The position numbers were made by a program, and so were the translations under genes. The notes below the pieces were generated by a model. The model did not search any database. It was given only the letters and a program-made list of their open reading frames with translations, and was not told where the DNA came from. Shown piece after piece: positions 18,768 through 27,411 of a stretch of DNA of 64,000 nucleotides. The DNA is from Pseudomonadota bacterium (lineage in GTDB: Bacteria; Pseudomonadota; Gammaproteobacteria; Steroidobacterales; Steroidobacteraceae), in NCBI GenBank assembly GCA_023423935.1, contig JAFAEQ010000067.1, positions 80,762-144,761 of the forward strand, written 5' to 3'. How positions within the stretch are numbered: the first letter of the stretch is position 1; every line of letters begins with the position of its first letter.

Positions 18768-19154
18768 TCAGCGCGTCTCATCTGCTGCGACTACGCGCTC
18801 CACTTCGAATCCGCATTGCTGCCAGGCAGCGAATCCCCCTTCCATTTCCACGACCGGATAGCCGGCGGAAGCGAACTCCACCGCGGCGGCGACGCCGAGC
18901 TTGCAGTTCTGGTCGTAGCAATACAGAACCGTCGTACGGTCTTTCGCGAGTCCCGCGAGCGTGTGCCATCGGCCGTGCGGAAGATTGATCGCGCCCGGTA
19001 TGTGCCCTGCCTGATAGTCCTCGGGCTTGCGCACATCGACGATCGTGATGCGCTCGTGGCGCTTGATCTGCCCGTCCAGCTCTCTCGGCCCGGTCGTGTA
19101 CAACAGCTTCTGCACGAAGTAATCGCGCGCCTGCTGTGGATCCTGGAGCAACAT
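18768..19154 (-). CDS. Rhodanese-like domain protein
   Basis: 128 residues from the ATG at 19154, which has GAGGAAG upstream. A single rhodanese domain spans most of it: ITIVDVRKPEDYQAGHIPGAINLPHG (about 35-60) and VLYCYDQNCKLGVAAAVEFASAGYPVVEMEGGFAAWQ (about 76-113). The loop holds cysteines in CYDQNC, one being the presumed persulfide cysteine. No signal peptide, so it is probably cytoplasmic. It precedes doxX on the same strand and is divergent from the LysR gene at 19403; a sulfur or redox role is an inference from this grouping. Confidence 0.85.
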   Translation of the reverse strand: MLLQDPQQARDYFVQKLLYTTGPRELDGQIKRHERITIVDVRKPEDYQAGHIPGAINLPHGRWHTLAGLAKDRTTVLYCYDQNCKLGVAAAVEFASAGYPVVEMEGGFAAWQQCGFEVERVVAADETR

Positions 19155-19402
19155 CGCCGCTTCCTCGAGACAACTTGATGGCGCATAAAGTAGGCGCACA
19201 GCTGCGCGGGATCATCGGGGCTGGGGGAATGGGATTTATTCCTTCGCGCGCGGAGCGCGCGAAGGAAGTCGCTAGTCTGCTGGTCACTAGGCCGCTAGCC
19301 GGAGGACAGATATGGCAGTCACTGAGACACCGATCGATCGGTGCGTTAGTCTCAACACTGTTCTCTTCTGGCTAGCAGACCAGGGGCTAGTAGCTTTTTC
19401 AT

Positions 19403-20323
19403 ATGCAATCTCTCACCGATATCGCCATCTTCGTGAAAGTCGTCGAGCTTTCGAGCTTCACTGCAGCAGCCGATGCGCTCGAAATGTCACAGCCGGTGGT
19501 GAGCAAGGCGGTGACGCGGCTCGAAGAAAAACTCGGCGCGCGATTATTGAATCGCACGACGCGGCGGCTGAGTCTCACGGAGGCAGGTTCGGAGCTCTAT
19601 CGACGCAGCGTGCGCGCGCTCGAGGAAATCGAGAACGCAGAATCGGAGGTCGCGAGATTTCAGACGGAACCCAAGGGCACGCTGCGCGTCTCCGCGCCGA
19701 TGTCGTTCAGCATCCTGCAGCTGGGATCCAAGCTGCATACGTTTCTGGAACGCTTTCCTGGCGTCACCGTCGAGCTGAACCTCGATGATCGGCGCGTGGA
19801 TCTGGTCGAAGAAGGTTTCGACGTTGCCATCCGCATCGGGAATCTGCGCGACTCGAGTCTCGTCGCACGCAAGATCGTGCCGTGCAAGCAAGTGTTGTGT
19901 GCCTCACCCGCCTATCTCAAGAAACACGGCACGCCGGAGCAGCCTGAAGATTTGCTCGAACACAACTGCATTCTCTATTCGTTTCTGAGTCACGCGCGCG
20001 AATGGCGTCTGCTCGATCAGCAAGGCGAAACCCACGTCGTTCCGCTGAAAGGCTCGCTGCAGACCAACAACGGACTGGTGAACCGCGCGGCAGCCCTCAC
20101 CGGCGTCGGCATCATCATGCCGCCCACGTTCTACGTCGGCGAGCACCTGCGCTCCGGCGAACTGGTCCCCGTGCTCTGCAAATTCCGCCCTGCCGACATC
20201 GCGGTCTACGCCGTCTACCCGGAACGCCGCAACCTCACCCCGAAGGTCAGAGCCTTCGTCGATTTTCTCGCAGAAGCATTTGGCCCCGAACCCGAATGGG
20301 AGAAAGGCTACAACCTGGATTGA
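19403..20323 (+). CDS. LysR-family transcriptional regulator
   Basis: 306 residues. The HTH spans about 1-60 (MQSLTDIAIFVKVVELSSFTAAADALEMSQPVVSKAVTRLEEKLGARLLNRTTRRLSLTEAG), the effector domain about 90-295, including DVAIRIGNLRDSSLVARKI, typical of the PA0477/DmlR-like subgroup. It is divergent from the rhodanese-doxX pair across 249 nt that hold a CGATCGATCG palindrome near 19333 and CTAG-rich sequence. It may control that pair; effector unknown. Confidence 0.9.
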   Translation: MQSLTDIAIFVKVVELSSFTAAADALEMSQPVVSKAVTRLEEKLGARLLNRTTRRLSLTEAGSELYRRSVRALEEIENAESEVARFQTEPKGTLRVSAPMSFSILQLGSKLHTFLERFPGVTVELNLDDRRVDLVEEGFDVAIRIGNLRDSSLVARKIVPCKQVLCASPAYLKKHGTPEQPEDLLEHNCILYSFLSHAREWRLLDQQGETHVVPLKGSLQTNNGLVNRAAALTGVGIIMPPTFYVGEHLRSGELVPVLCKFRPADIAVYAVYPERRNLTPKVRAFVDFLAEAFGPEPEWEKGYNLD

Positions 20324-20394
20324 GGAGCTCTGTGAGCTGCGGGTGAGTTGAATACTCCAGCTCCCAGCTGCCGTCTCGGACCAGTCCTCTTTGC

Positions 20395-21124
20395 ATCTTT
20401 GTGAGCACGACTTCAGTCGGACAGCAGATCAGAGAGCCGCATAGACCGCAAAAAAGAAGGGATGAACTGTGGGTCCGACTTTAGTCGGCTAAAGCCGAAC
20501 CTACAAAGAGGCAGCTGGCCACTGGTCTGCTGGTCTGCTGGCTAGACAAGGAAGGCTATTTGTTCGGCTAAAGCCGAACCCACAGGGGATAGCTGCCGCC
20601 TCCTCTCTATCTTTGTGGGCACGACTTCAGTCGTGCACTTCTGTCCGGCCGAAGCTGGACCCACAGGCGGAGTTGTCCGGCCTAGCCGGACCCACAGGGG
20701 ATAGCTGCGGCCTCCTCCTTTCTTTGTGGGCACGACTTCAGTCGTGCATCTTCTGTCCGGCTGAAGCTGGACCCACAGGCGGGGTTGTTCGGCTAAAGCC
20801 GAACCCACAGGGACAAGTTGTCCGGCCTAGCCGGACCCACAGGTTTTCCTCTCACTCCGAACTCTGCCAGTTGCCGCTACCCTCCTTCCATTTCAGGCTA
20901 GTAGCTAGTGCCTAGTGGCTAGCACCTCGCGCCTTGCGCCTCCTCCTTTCTTTGTGGGCACGACTTCAGTCGTGCATCTTCTGTCCGGCTAAAGCTGGAC
21001 CATAGGCGGCGTTGTTCGGCTAAAGCCGAACCCACAAAGAGGCGGCTGGCCACTGGTCTGCTGGTCTGCTGGCTAGACAAGGAAAGGCTATTTGTTCGGC
21101 TAAAGCCTGGCTAAAGCCGCAGCG
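20395..21124. repeat. Large REP-like array with duplicated blocks
   Basis: About 13 hairpins of the GTTCGGC / GTCCGGC / CACGAC / GTCCGAC types occur in 730 nt, in both orientations, each flanked by TGTGGG or its complement CCCACA. A ~110-nt unit (CTTTGTGGGCACGACTTCAG onward) recurs at about 20612, 20723 and 20950. A ~91-nt block at 20487-20577 is repeated at 21017-21108 with few differences. The 3' end runs into the small gene at 21111. No gene is supported in 20324-21110. Confidence 0.85.
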
Positions 21125-21383
21125 TTGCCGGATCGAACAGCACGTACGTACCCTCGCTGATCTCCATGTCGATGACGCGACTGCCATCGTAGATGAGACC
21201 TGATCGCTGCTGCTCCTCGTCGATCTGATCCATGCGCAACTTGCCGTCCTGAACGGCAATGCTGATCGTCGAGTCACGCTCTCCCTCGTCGTTGAACCGC
21301 TCGATCTCGATGATCGTGCCGCTCATGGCCGCGGCACTGATCAAGGAGAGTCCACAGAAAGCTCCTGCACGTATGACATCCAT
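21111..21383 (-). CDS. Small exported protein, probably C-terminally truncated by a repeat
   Basis: 90 residues with a probable signal peptide (MDVIRAGAFCGLSLISAAAMS) and a short beta-rich body containing LRMDQIDEEQQRSGLIYDGSRVIDMEISEGTYVLFD. That pattern (gel-like strands, YDG, then a short-lived strand) resembles DUF4412-type periplasmic proteins, which are longer. The reading frame ends LRL-TAG, and this TAG is the TTTAG at the centre of a REP-like GGCTTTAGCC hairpin. The natural C terminus is therefore probably lost. Family identity is tentative. Confidence 0.6.
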   Translation of the reverse strand: MDVIRAGAFCGLSLISAAAMSGTIIEIERFNDEGERDSTISIAVQDGKLRMDQIDEEQQRSGLIYDGSRVIDMEISEGTYVLFDPATLRL

Positions 21384-21484
21384 GCCTTCGATCTCCCTTC
21401 CGCAGTTACAAACTCTCTTCTCCGTGTACTCCGTGCTCTCTGCATGAGTTCATATTTCTTGCGGTCTTTGCGGCCGCTCTGCTC

Positions 21485-22354
21485 TTACTCCAGACCTTGC
21501 GACTTCATGTACGGCAGCGCGACCGCGATGTTGTCGTACGGATGCGTAGTTTCATCTTCGAGGATGAACCATTTGACTCCGCGCTGCTTGCCGAGCTTGA
21601 TGAGGGCGACCTGATCGATCTTGCCCTGTCCCAGCGGCGCGAACGCCTCGTCGGCAAGCGGGCCGGTCCATTTCGAACCGTCGAACGGCGCGACTTTCAA
21701 AGTCTTCGCCATGTCTTTCACATGATAGGAAGTGACGCGATTGGCGTACTTGTTCATGAGCTTCACCGGATCCTGCCCGGCATAGGCGACCCAGAACGCA
21801 TCGAGCTGCAGCATCACGCAGTCCTTGTCGAGCGCGTTCACGAAGCGATCGAACAACAACGCGTCCGGATCGCCTTCGTGGAATTCGTACCCATGCGGGT
21901 GATAGAACACCTTGAGGCCTGCAGCTTTCGCGGCCGGACACATGGCATTCAGACGCGTCGCGGCGGCCATGAGCTTGCTGCCATTGACAGCATCGGTCGC
22001 GCTTTCCTTGATCCATGCGACACCGACCTGCTGCGCACCGAGCACCTTCGCAACGCGCACCGCTTCGGCGGGATCACCTTCGCGCAACTCACCCGGCAAA
22101 TGGAAACTCACGACCTTGAGTCCCGCCTTATCGAATTGCGAACGCAACTGCTCGGCCGTCAACCCATGCAGGCTGTAGGGCTCGACACAGTTGACGCCCA
22201 GATTCCTGATGCGCGCCAGTGTTCCCGGCAGATCCTTGTCCAGATCGTTGCGGAACGAATAGAGCTGCACGCCGACCTTGCAGGCGGGCGAGGTCTCGGC
22301 CGCCTTCCCGGCCATCGGCAGCAATGCGAGCGCGGCGACAACCCATTTCAGCAT
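21485..22354 (-). CDS. Exported sugar phosphate isomerase/epimerase-like TIM barrel protein
   Basis: 289 residues from the ATG at 22354, preceded by AGGGAG. The signal peptide is MLKWVVAALALLPMAGKAAE. The AP-endonuclease-2-like TIM barrel is shown by VGVQLYSFRNDLDKDLPGTLARI, FYHPHGYEFHEGD, LQLDAFWVAYAGQDPVKLM and SYHVKDM, where Glu, Asp and His residues would bind a metal. Such secreted members occur with Gfo/Idh/MocA dehydrogenases in degradation of unusual sugars, and one lies divergently next door. Substrate unknown. Confidence 0.85.
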   Translation of the reverse strand: MLKWVVAALALLPMAGKAAETSPACKVGVQLYSFRNDLDKDLPGTLARIRNLGVNCVEPYSLHGLTAEQLRSQFDKAGLKVVSFHLPGELREGDPAEAVRVAKVLGAQQVGVAWIKESATDAVNGSKLMAAATRLNAMCPAAKAAGLKVFYHPHGYEFHEGDPDALLFDRFVNALDKDCVMLQLDAFWVAYAGQDPVKLMNKYANRVTSYHVKDMAKTLKVAPFDGSKWTGPLADEAFAPLGQGKIDQVALIKLGKQRGVKWFILEDETTHPYDNIAVALPYMKSQGLE

Positions 22355-22601
22355 CGGTGAACTCCCTGGGTGAGACGGTCGCAGCCAGTTAAGCAACTCG
22401 TCCTGCGGCACGCAAGCAAGCGGCGTCACAAACGCCCGGGTTCACGGCGAGCACCTGGAAGCGCATCGGCCCGAGCAGGTCCCACCAGGCCGGAACACTA
22501 TCCATACGTCGCATTGCCTTGGATCGAGAATGGCTTGACGCTGTGATGCTCGACTGCCAACCATGGCGTCGGGCAGCTACTCGATGAGCGAGGGAGGATC
22601 G

Positions 22602-23759
22602 ATGAGCGGAACCGATCGGCGCACCTTTCTACAGACGGCTGGCCTTGCCGGCATGCTCTCAGGCATGGCTCCGGCGGCATTCGCCCAGACTTCAGGCGGA
22701 TTCACGGTCGAGGAAGCGAGCTCCAAGCCCACGACGCCGCCCAAGCATTCGATCAAGTTTGCGGTGATCGGCCTCGACCATGCGCACATCTACAGCATGA
22801 CCGCTGCGGTTCAACGCGGCGGTGGACAGCTCGTTTCCGTGTATGCGAGCGACCCGCAACAAGTCGCGGAATTCAGAAAGAAGTTTGGCGACGTGAAGCT
22901 CGCGCGCAGCGAAGCAGAGATTCTCGAAGACAAATCGATTCAGCTCGTGGCTGGCGCGCCGATCCCAGACTTGCGAGCACCGCTGGGCATTCGCGTGATG
23001 AAGGCCGGCAAGGATTATCTGTCGGACAAGCCCGCGATCACGACGCTCGAACAGCTTGCTGAGGTTCGCAAGGCGATCGCAGAGACCAAGCGCAAGTTCG
23101 CCATCATGTATTCAGAACGGCTCGAAGTTCGCGCGGCCGTGCATGCAGGTGAACTGATCCAGCAAGGCGCGATCGGTCGCGTCATCCAGACCGTGAACCT
23201 CGCACCTCATCAGATCAACGCGCCGTCGCGTCCACAATGGTTCTTCGAGAAGGCGCGCTACGGCGGCATTCTCACCGACATCGGTTCGCATCAGGCCGAT
23301 CAGTTCCTGTTCTACACCAACAGCACCCAGGCTCAGGTCGTCGCATCGCAGACCGGCAACGTCGCGCATCCTCAATGGCCGCAGTTCGAGGACTTCGGTG
23401 ACATGGTCATGGCAGGCAATGGCGGCACCGGCTATGTGCGCGTCGACTGGTTCACACCGAATGGTCTCGGCACCTGGGGCGACGGACGCCTGTTCATTCT
23501 CGGCACCGAGGGCTACATCGAACTGCGCAAGTACGTGAACGTCGCCTCCGATCTGAAGGGCGGCAACCATCTGTACCTCGTCGATCAGAAACAGGCGCGT
23601 TACATCGACTGCAAGAATGTCGAGCTGCCCTTCGGACCGCAGTTCGTCGAAGACATCGTGAATCGCACCGAAACCGCACAGAACCAGGAACAGGCCCTGC
23701 TCGCCGCCGAGCTCGTGCTGAAGGCGCAGAAGAATGCGTCGAAGCCTGTGATTGCTTAA
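22602..23759 (+). CDS. Gfo/Idh/MocA family oxidoreductase with Tat signal
   Basis: 385 residues from the ATG at 22602, preceded by AGGGAGG. The N terminus TDRRTFLQTAGLAG is a twin-arginine signal, so the folded protein, probably with bound NAD(P), is exported. A Rossmann segment follows (IKFAVIGLDHAHIYSMTAAV), with the DKP of the EKP-like motif at YLSDKPAITT. The C-terminal half fits the Gfo/Idh/MocA catalytic domain (GGILTDIGSHQADQFLFYT, with the catalytic-type His). Upstream ATGs at 22563 and 22584 are alternatives. Divergent from the exported isomerase-like gene, suggesting a shared periplasmic carbohydrate pathway. Confidence 0.87.
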   Translation: MSGTDRRTFLQTAGLAGMLSGMAPAAFAQTSGGFTVEEASSKPTTPPKHSIKFAVIGLDHAHIYSMTAAVQRGGGQLVSVYASDPQQVAEFRKKFGDVKLARSEAEILEDKSIQLVAGAPIPDLRAPLGIRVMKAGKDYLSDKPAITTLEQLAEVRKAIAETKRKFAIMYSERLEVRAAVHAGELIQQGAIGRVIQTVNLAPHQINAPSRPQWFFEKARYGGILTDIGSHQADQFLFYTNSTQAQVVASQTGNVAHPQWPQFEDFGDMVMAGNGGTGYVRVDWFTPNGLGTWGDGRLFILGTEGYIELRKYVNVASDLKGGNHLYLVDQKQARYIDCKNVELPFGPQFVEDIVNRTETAQNQEQALLAAELVLKAQKNASKPVIA

Positions 23760-23770
23760 GCAGAAGAGAG

Positions 23771-23909
23771 AAGAACTCCACGGGGCTCACGGGGGCCACG
23801 GGGAGTTACTCAGATTCAGATATGGAGACACGAAACTCTATGCCGAGCATCCTGACCTGATTGAACTTCTGGCCCCGTGCACCCCGTGTTCCCCGTGGAG
23901 ATCTTCGTT
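23771..23909. repeat. CACGGGG inverted-arm element, copy 2
   Basis: Left arm 23771-23803 reads CTCCACGGGGCTCACGGGGG and on; right arm 23870-23909 is the inverted counterpart with CCCCGTG every 9 nt, ending CCCCGTGGAGATCTTCG. The spacer is unrelated to the other copies. The remaining gap 23910-24142 shows only a decayed REP-like stretch (GTGGGTCAGGCTTTAGG at 23969 onward). Confidence 0.8.
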
Positions 23910-24142
23910 CCATCTCTGTGATCTCTCGAGCGCGCACTGCCGGGACTGGCTAGCCAGACGAGAGGCTGTGTGGGTCAGGCTTTAGGTTGTATAGCCGGTC
24001 GTTGGGTTTAGCCGAGCTGTTGGAGCGGCGCATCTCTGGTGGAACCGTCTCGACCTGCCAACCGTCTCCAGCCAGGTGTCGGAGATCGAGCGGTTGGCAC
24101 GTCCTTCCGAAGGCGCCGTCATCCCGCCTCCAAGGAGCCCGA

Positions 24143-24853
24143 ATGTCCAGTGAACCCACACTCGTCCCCGCAGCCGAACTGGCTGCCCGCAATCCCGTTC
24201 GCTGGCCCGGCGAAAGCGAAGACTATCGTCGAGCACGCCAGGCGCTTCTGGCGGAAGAAATCGAGCTGCGACGCCATATCGAACGCGTGGCCGAGCAACG
24301 CCGTGCGCTGCCGCCCGGTCCCGAAGTGACGAAGGGCTACATGTTCCAGGGCGAGAACGGCGCGGTGAGTCTCGCAGCGATGTTCGGCGAGAAGCAGACG
24401 CTGATCGTCTACACCTACATGTTCGGTCCGCAACGGGAAGAGCCGTGCCCGATGTGTACCTCACTACTAAGCGCGTGGGACGGCGAAGCGCGCGATATCG
24501 ACCAGCGTGTTTCGCTTGCGATCGTGGCGCGTTCGCCCATCGAGCGTCTGGTCGCTTTCAAGCAGGATCGCGGTTGGCGCAACCTGAAGCTCTATTCCGA
24601 TACCAGCGGCGAATTCAGCCGCGACTATCGTGCAGTGCGCGAGGATGGCGGCGACGATGCGGGCTACCACGTATTCACCCGCCGCGACGGCACGATCCGA
24701 CATTTCTACAGCAGCGAAATGGGATTCGAGACTGCCGACCCCGGACAGGATCCGCGCGGCGCACCTGACTTGATGCCGATCTGGACGATTCTCGATACGA
24801 CGCCGGAAGGTCGCGGGACGGATTGGTATCCGAGTCTTCGTTACGAGGACTGA
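24143..24853 (+). CDS. DUF899 thioredoxin-like protein
   Basis: 236 residues from an ATG with AAGGAG 6 nt upstream. The DUF899 pattern is clear: helical N terminus (EDYRRARQALLAEEIELRRHIERVAEQRRALPPG), then LFGEKQTLIVYTYMF-like strand and CPMC (EEPCPMCTSLLSAWDG, about 104-119), a thioredoxin-like dithiol position, and YHVFTRRDGTIRHFYSSEM toward the C terminus. Biochemical role of the family is undefined; a redox function is suggested by fold and CxxC. Isolated between two repeat regions. Confidence 0.87.
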   Translation: MSSEPTLVPAAELAARNPVRWPGESEDYRRARQALLAEEIELRRHIERVAEQRRALPPGPEVTKGYMFQGENGAVSLAAMFGEKQTLIVYTYMFGPQREEPCPMCTSLLSAWDGEARDIDQRVSLAIVARSPIERLVAFKQDRGWRNLKLYSDTSGEFSRDYRAVREDGGDDAGYHVFTRRDGTIRHFYSSEMGFETADPGQDPRGAPDLMPIWTILDTTPEGRGTDWYPSLRYED

Positions 24854-24887
24854 CCGGATTTCACAACCCACAGGGAGAGCGACCCCG

Positions 24888-25440
24888 CTCTCGATATTCC
24901 TTTACCCCCGCGATCCCAGTGTTCCCCGTGGAGATTCTCTCCCGTCTGAGTGATGACGGTGATAACAGTGATGGAGGTGATGAAGGTGATAGACACCTCT
25001 CTCGATACTCCTTTACCCCAGTGATCCCCAGTATTCCCCGTGGAGATTCTTTTCTCACCTCTAAGTGATGACGGTGATGACAGTGATGAAGGTGATAGAG
25101 GTGATGAACACCTCCGTCTCTGTGCGCTGACACAGAGTTCGACTGAAGTCGAACCCACAGGAGAGAGACCCTGCTCTCGATATTTCTTTACCCCGCGATC
25201 CCCGTGGAGATTCTTCTCTCCTCTCTGAGTGATGACGGTGATGACAGTGATGGAGGTGATGGAGGTGATAAACACCTCTCTCGATATTCCTTTACCCCGC
25301 GATCCCAGTGTTCCCCGTGGAGATTCTTCTCTCCCCTCTGAGTGATGACATTGATGACAGTGATGGAGGTGATGGAGGTGATAAACACCTCTCTCGATAT
25401 TTCTTTACCCCGTGATCCCAGTGTTCCCCGTGGAGATTCT
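24888..25440. repeat. Five tandem ~110-nt units with 9-nt-period GTGATGACN cores
   Basis: Units begin with CTCTCGATAT/C at 24888, 24999, 25174, 25278 and 25391. Each carries TTTACCCC, a CCCCGTGGAGATTCT arm like those of the CACGGGG elements, and a 9-nt-period stretch GTGATGACG/GTGATGACA/GTGATGGAG. The second unit is lengthened by a REP-like hairpin, GTTCGACTGAAGTCGAAC at 25137-25154. No gene is supported in 24854-25456. Confidence 0.85.
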
Positions 25441-25456
25441 CTGTGATCTCCTGCTT

Positions 25457-27373
25457 TCACTCGCCCAGCAACGTCTGCTCCCAGAACATCACCGAAACCC
25501 AGAACTGATAGTCCTGGTTCGCCTTGCGCGCAAAGCCGTGTCCTTCGTCCGTGCCGAGAAGCGACCATGCAGTGCGGCCGTGAGAGCGAACGGCCTTGAT
25601 GATCTGCTCGGCCTCGGACGCAGGCACACGCGGATCGTTGCCGCCGGTCACGACCATGAGCGGCACGCGGAGCTTGTCGACGTGCGTCAGTGGTGAGATC
25701 TCGAGCAGTTTCTTGCGCTGCTGCGGATCGCGTTCGTCGCCGTACTCGACACGGCGCAGATCGCGGCGATAGTCCTGAGTGTTCTCGAGGAAGGTCACGA
25801 AGTTCGAGATCGCGACCACGCAGTTCGCACCTTTGAGCCGCTCCCCGTAACGGATCGCGACGGCATAGCACATGTAGCCGCCGTACGAGCCGCCCGTGAC
25901 CGCCATGCGCGATGCATCGATGGCCGCATCGCGCGTCAGAAAATCCAGAAACGCGCCGATGTCCTTGACCGAGTCTTCGCGCTTGAACGGACCGTTGTCG
26001 AGATTGACGAAGCGCTTGCCGAAACCACTCGAGCCGCGGACGTTCGGATAGAAGATCGCGATACCGAGCTCGTTCACGAGATAGTTCGTGCGTCCCAGAA
26101 AACGGGTCGTGGACTGCGCCTCGGGGCCACCGTGAATATCGATGATCAACGGACGCTTACCGGGAAACTTCGCAGCATCCGGTCGATACAGAAAGCCCGA
26201 GACGGTCTCTCCATCAAAGCTCTTGATCTCGACGAACGCAGGTTCCGCGTTCTTCTCCGGATCGAGCCCGCCGGTTTCGCTCTTCGTCCAGCGTGTCACG
26301 GCGAGCGAAGCCGGATCGATCGCATAGGCATCGGCAGCGCTGCGCGCGGAAGACAGCGTCAGGCCGATGGTTCCCCAAGGAGCAATCTCCAGACCCGAAG
26401 CAGTTCCCGCGGGCAATCCTTCCACCGCGCGCACAGCACGAGTCTTCGGATCGAGCACCTTCAACCGGGTGACGCCCGCTTCATTGATCGTGTACGCGAT
26501 GAAGCTGTCGTCCTTCGCGATATCGAAATCTTTCACGTCCCAACGCTTGTCGGGAGACACAGGCGTGAACTTGCCCGAAGCAGGATCGATGATGCCGAGG
26601 CGCAGGAACTCCGAGCCCTCATCCGAGGTGACCCACAAGGTGCCGTCGGATGCGAACAGAGCACCGCCGTACGCAATGTTCTTGCCGACATCGCCGATCG
26701 CGGAGAGCTTGCCGCTCTCGATGTCCAGGAGATAGAGATCGGTGTCCGAAATGGAGATGTAATTCGCAACGACAGCCGATCGTCCGTCGGGTGAGAAGTC
26801 ACTGAAGTACCAGCCGCCACCCTGAACCTCGGCGACGCGACGATCGGACTTCGGATCGCGCGGATTCATCACATACAGATCGTTGTCGCTGCCATTACGA
26901 CGCGTCGAGGTATAGCCAATCAACTGACCATCTTTGCTCCAGGCACCGAACTGGTTGCGCGATTTGCCATCGGTCAGCAGCGTGAGCTTACCTTCGTTCA
27001 ATTTATAGAGCTGAAAGAACTCGTCGCCGCCTCTGTCCTTGATGGCAATCAGCACATCGCCGCGCGGCGACCAGGTCCCGCGCACAGGTTCCACTTCGAA
27101 GCTGATCTGCGTGCGAGCCATCATCGGCCCGGACACCGTATGCAGCTGCGCCGTGTTGCCGAAGCGCGTGGTAATCAGCATCGACTTGTCGACCGCGTTC
27201 CAGCCGCTGAAGCCCGCCGTACGAAACTCCATGTATGGCCGCGTTGCGCTGACGATCTCATCCGGAATCGGTGGAATTCCATCGGCAATCAGCGCCGCCG
27301 GTTTTTCCGGCGCTGCGACTGCAGTCAGGGAACAGAACGAGAGCACCAGCGCCGCAACAGTCGATCGGGTCAT
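25457..27373 (-). CDS. S9 family serine peptidase (prolyl oligopeptidase family), exported
   Basis: 638 residues with a signal peptide (MTRSTVAALVLSFCSLTAVAA), a beta-propeller built of WD40-like/PD40 repeats (for example GEFFQLYKLNEGKLTLLTD-like and SPDGRSAVV), and a C-terminal alpha/beta-hydrolase catalytic domain. The triad is S496 in GGSYGGYM, D580 in GGNDPRVP and H612 in DEGHGF. It would act in the periplasm as a dipeptidyl- or acylaminoacyl-peptidase. The TrmH-like gene ends 38 nt upstream of its start on the same strand, so co-transcription is possible. Confidence 0.92.
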   Translation of the reverse strand: MTRSTVAALVLSFCSLTAVAAPEKPAALIADGIPPIPDEIVSATRPYMEFRTAGFSGWNAVDKSMLITTRFGNTAQLHTVSGPMMARTQISFEVEPVRGTWSPRGDVLIAIKDRGGDEFFQLYKLNEGKLTLLTDGKSRNQFGAWSKDGQLIGYTSTRRNGSDNDLYVMNPRDPKSDRRVAEVQGGGWYFSDFSPDGRSAVVANYISISDTDLYLLDIESGKLSAIGDVGKNIAYGGALFASDGTLWVTSDEGSEFLRLGIIDPASGKFTPVSPDKRWDVKDFDIAKDDSFIAYTINEAGVTRLKVLDPKTRAVRAVEGLPAGTASGLEIAPWGTIGLTLSSARSAADAYAIDPASLAVTRWTKSETGGLDPEKNAEPAFVEIKSFDGETVSGFLYRPDAAKFPGKRPLIIDIHGGPEAQSTTRFLGRTNYLVNELGIAIFYPNVRGSSGFGKRFVNLDNGPFKREDSVKDIGAFLDFLTRDAAIDASRMAVTGGSYGGYMCYAVAIRYGERLKGANCVVAISNFVTFLENTQDYRRDLRRVEYGDERDPQQRKKLLEISPLTHVDKLRVPLMVVTGGNDPRVPASEAEQIIKAVRSHGRTAWSLLGTDEGHGFARKANQDYQFWVSVMFWEQTLLGE

Positions 27374-27411
27374 GGAAACTCCTCGAAACGGATCATGGAA
27401 ATATCACGCGA

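Noticed and set aside
20542..20808. Open frame translating REP-like repeats (peptides such as VGSALAEQ)
   Set aside because: REP-like hairpins have few stops in some frames, giving spurious peptides; no ribosome site or family match.
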